This document shows positions 42,827 to 43,200 of a stretch of DNA of 43,200 nucleotides, piece after piece; the stretch's first letter is position 1; each line of letters starts with the position of its first letter. The notes beneath the pieces were generated by a model, which made no database searches, was not told the DNA's origin, and saw only the letters and a program-made list of their open reading frames with translations. A program made the position numbers and the translations under genes. Source of the stretch: Lingula anatina (lineage: Eukaryota > Brachiopoda > Lingulata > Lingulida > Lingulidae); NCBI RefSeq assembly GCF_001039355.2, contig NW_019775628.1, forward strand, positions 1-43,200. Direction: 5' to 3'.

Positions 42827-43200
42827 ATCGTACTGCATATTTTGCCTTTGTTAAACAATACATAAGAATTATTTTATGGAAAATATGTATGATAGATTTT
42901 TAGAAATAAAAAAGTGTTTTGCGTTTTTACACAAGAGGGGTCTTGGGAGGTAAACATTGTTACGAAATTGTACTGACTACTGGCGAAAAACTGGCATATT
43001 AAGTATGGTTAACGGCCTTGAATAATTTGTAATATTAGAATTTTTAAAACAAAATTTATACACAGAAATTACACTGGCGATTATGGAAATGGTTTGAATG
43101 ACCAAGAAGTGGGTTAAGGACTACGGTTCCAAGCGAACTACCATTCCTGTCACACCGACATGCAAAACAAGAATCCGCGTTGGTAGGGTAAGTTTAATAA
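42827..43200. other. Downstream sequence, nothing recognised
   Basis: AT-rich with no supported gene or repeat up to the window end. Confidence 0.5.

Noticed and set aside
1-43200. CRISPR arrays, tRNA or rRNA genes
   Set aside because: No regularly spaced short repeats and no tRNA or rRNA signatures were seen on either strand.

Overview
The window looks like nuclear DNA of a marine invertebrate animal, probably a non-vertebrate deuterostome of the hemichordate or amphioxus type. The reasons are: split genes with short GT-AG introns, AT-rich introns, CARD-domain caspases, an 11-beta-HSD1-like short-chain dehydrogenase, and many Penelope-like, DIRS-like, Tc1-like and MITE-type repeats. The species assignment is a low-confidence inference. 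All host genes seen are on the + strand, and most transposon remnants in the long arrays are on the - strand.

Layout. (1) 1-3049: the 3' six coding exons of a CARD-type caspase (copy 1). Its CARD exons would lie to the left of the window. (2) 3050-9750: the copy 1 3' flank, then degenerate Penelope-like (GIY-YIG) units, a DIRS-like fragment and small inverted-repeat elements. (3) 9753-12410: an inverted-repeat element, a (TA)n tract and a dead Tc1-like element on the - strand that itself carries an 884-bp inverted-repeat insertion. (4) 12494-16696: a complete nine-exon CARD caspase (copy 2, 412 aa). (5) 16697-28150: the copy 2 3' flank, then about 10 kb of repeats. These include a near-copy of the 5.05-8.95 kb block, further Penelope-like units, a 550-bp long-TIR element, an N gap and a single-N join. 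(6) 28150-31530: a hairpin with hammerhead-like cores, one dead Tc1-like transposase, and a second Tc1-like element of the same family as the one at 10-12 kb but in the opposite orientation. (7) 31593-35772: a third complete nine-exon CARD caspase (copy 3, 415 aa). (8) 35773-38984: its 3' flank, present as two direct copies. (9) 39663-42773: a complete six-exon HSD11B1-like dehydrogenase (301 aa).

The three caspases are a tandem family with the same exon phases. Copies 2 and 3 each read as CARD, then a large subunit with SHG and QACQG, then a small subunit, so they look like initiator-type caspases for adaptor-driven apoptosis or innate immunity. Their substrate-loop residues differ: SWRN in copy 1, SYRE in copy 2 and SWHK in copy 3. 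Copy 3 has therefore lost the arginine that normally holds the P1 aspartate, and may be a decoy or a caspase of changed specificity. Because the family was duplicated with its flanks, paralogous empty sites date several transposon insertions. I saw no tRNA, rRNA or CRISPR array.
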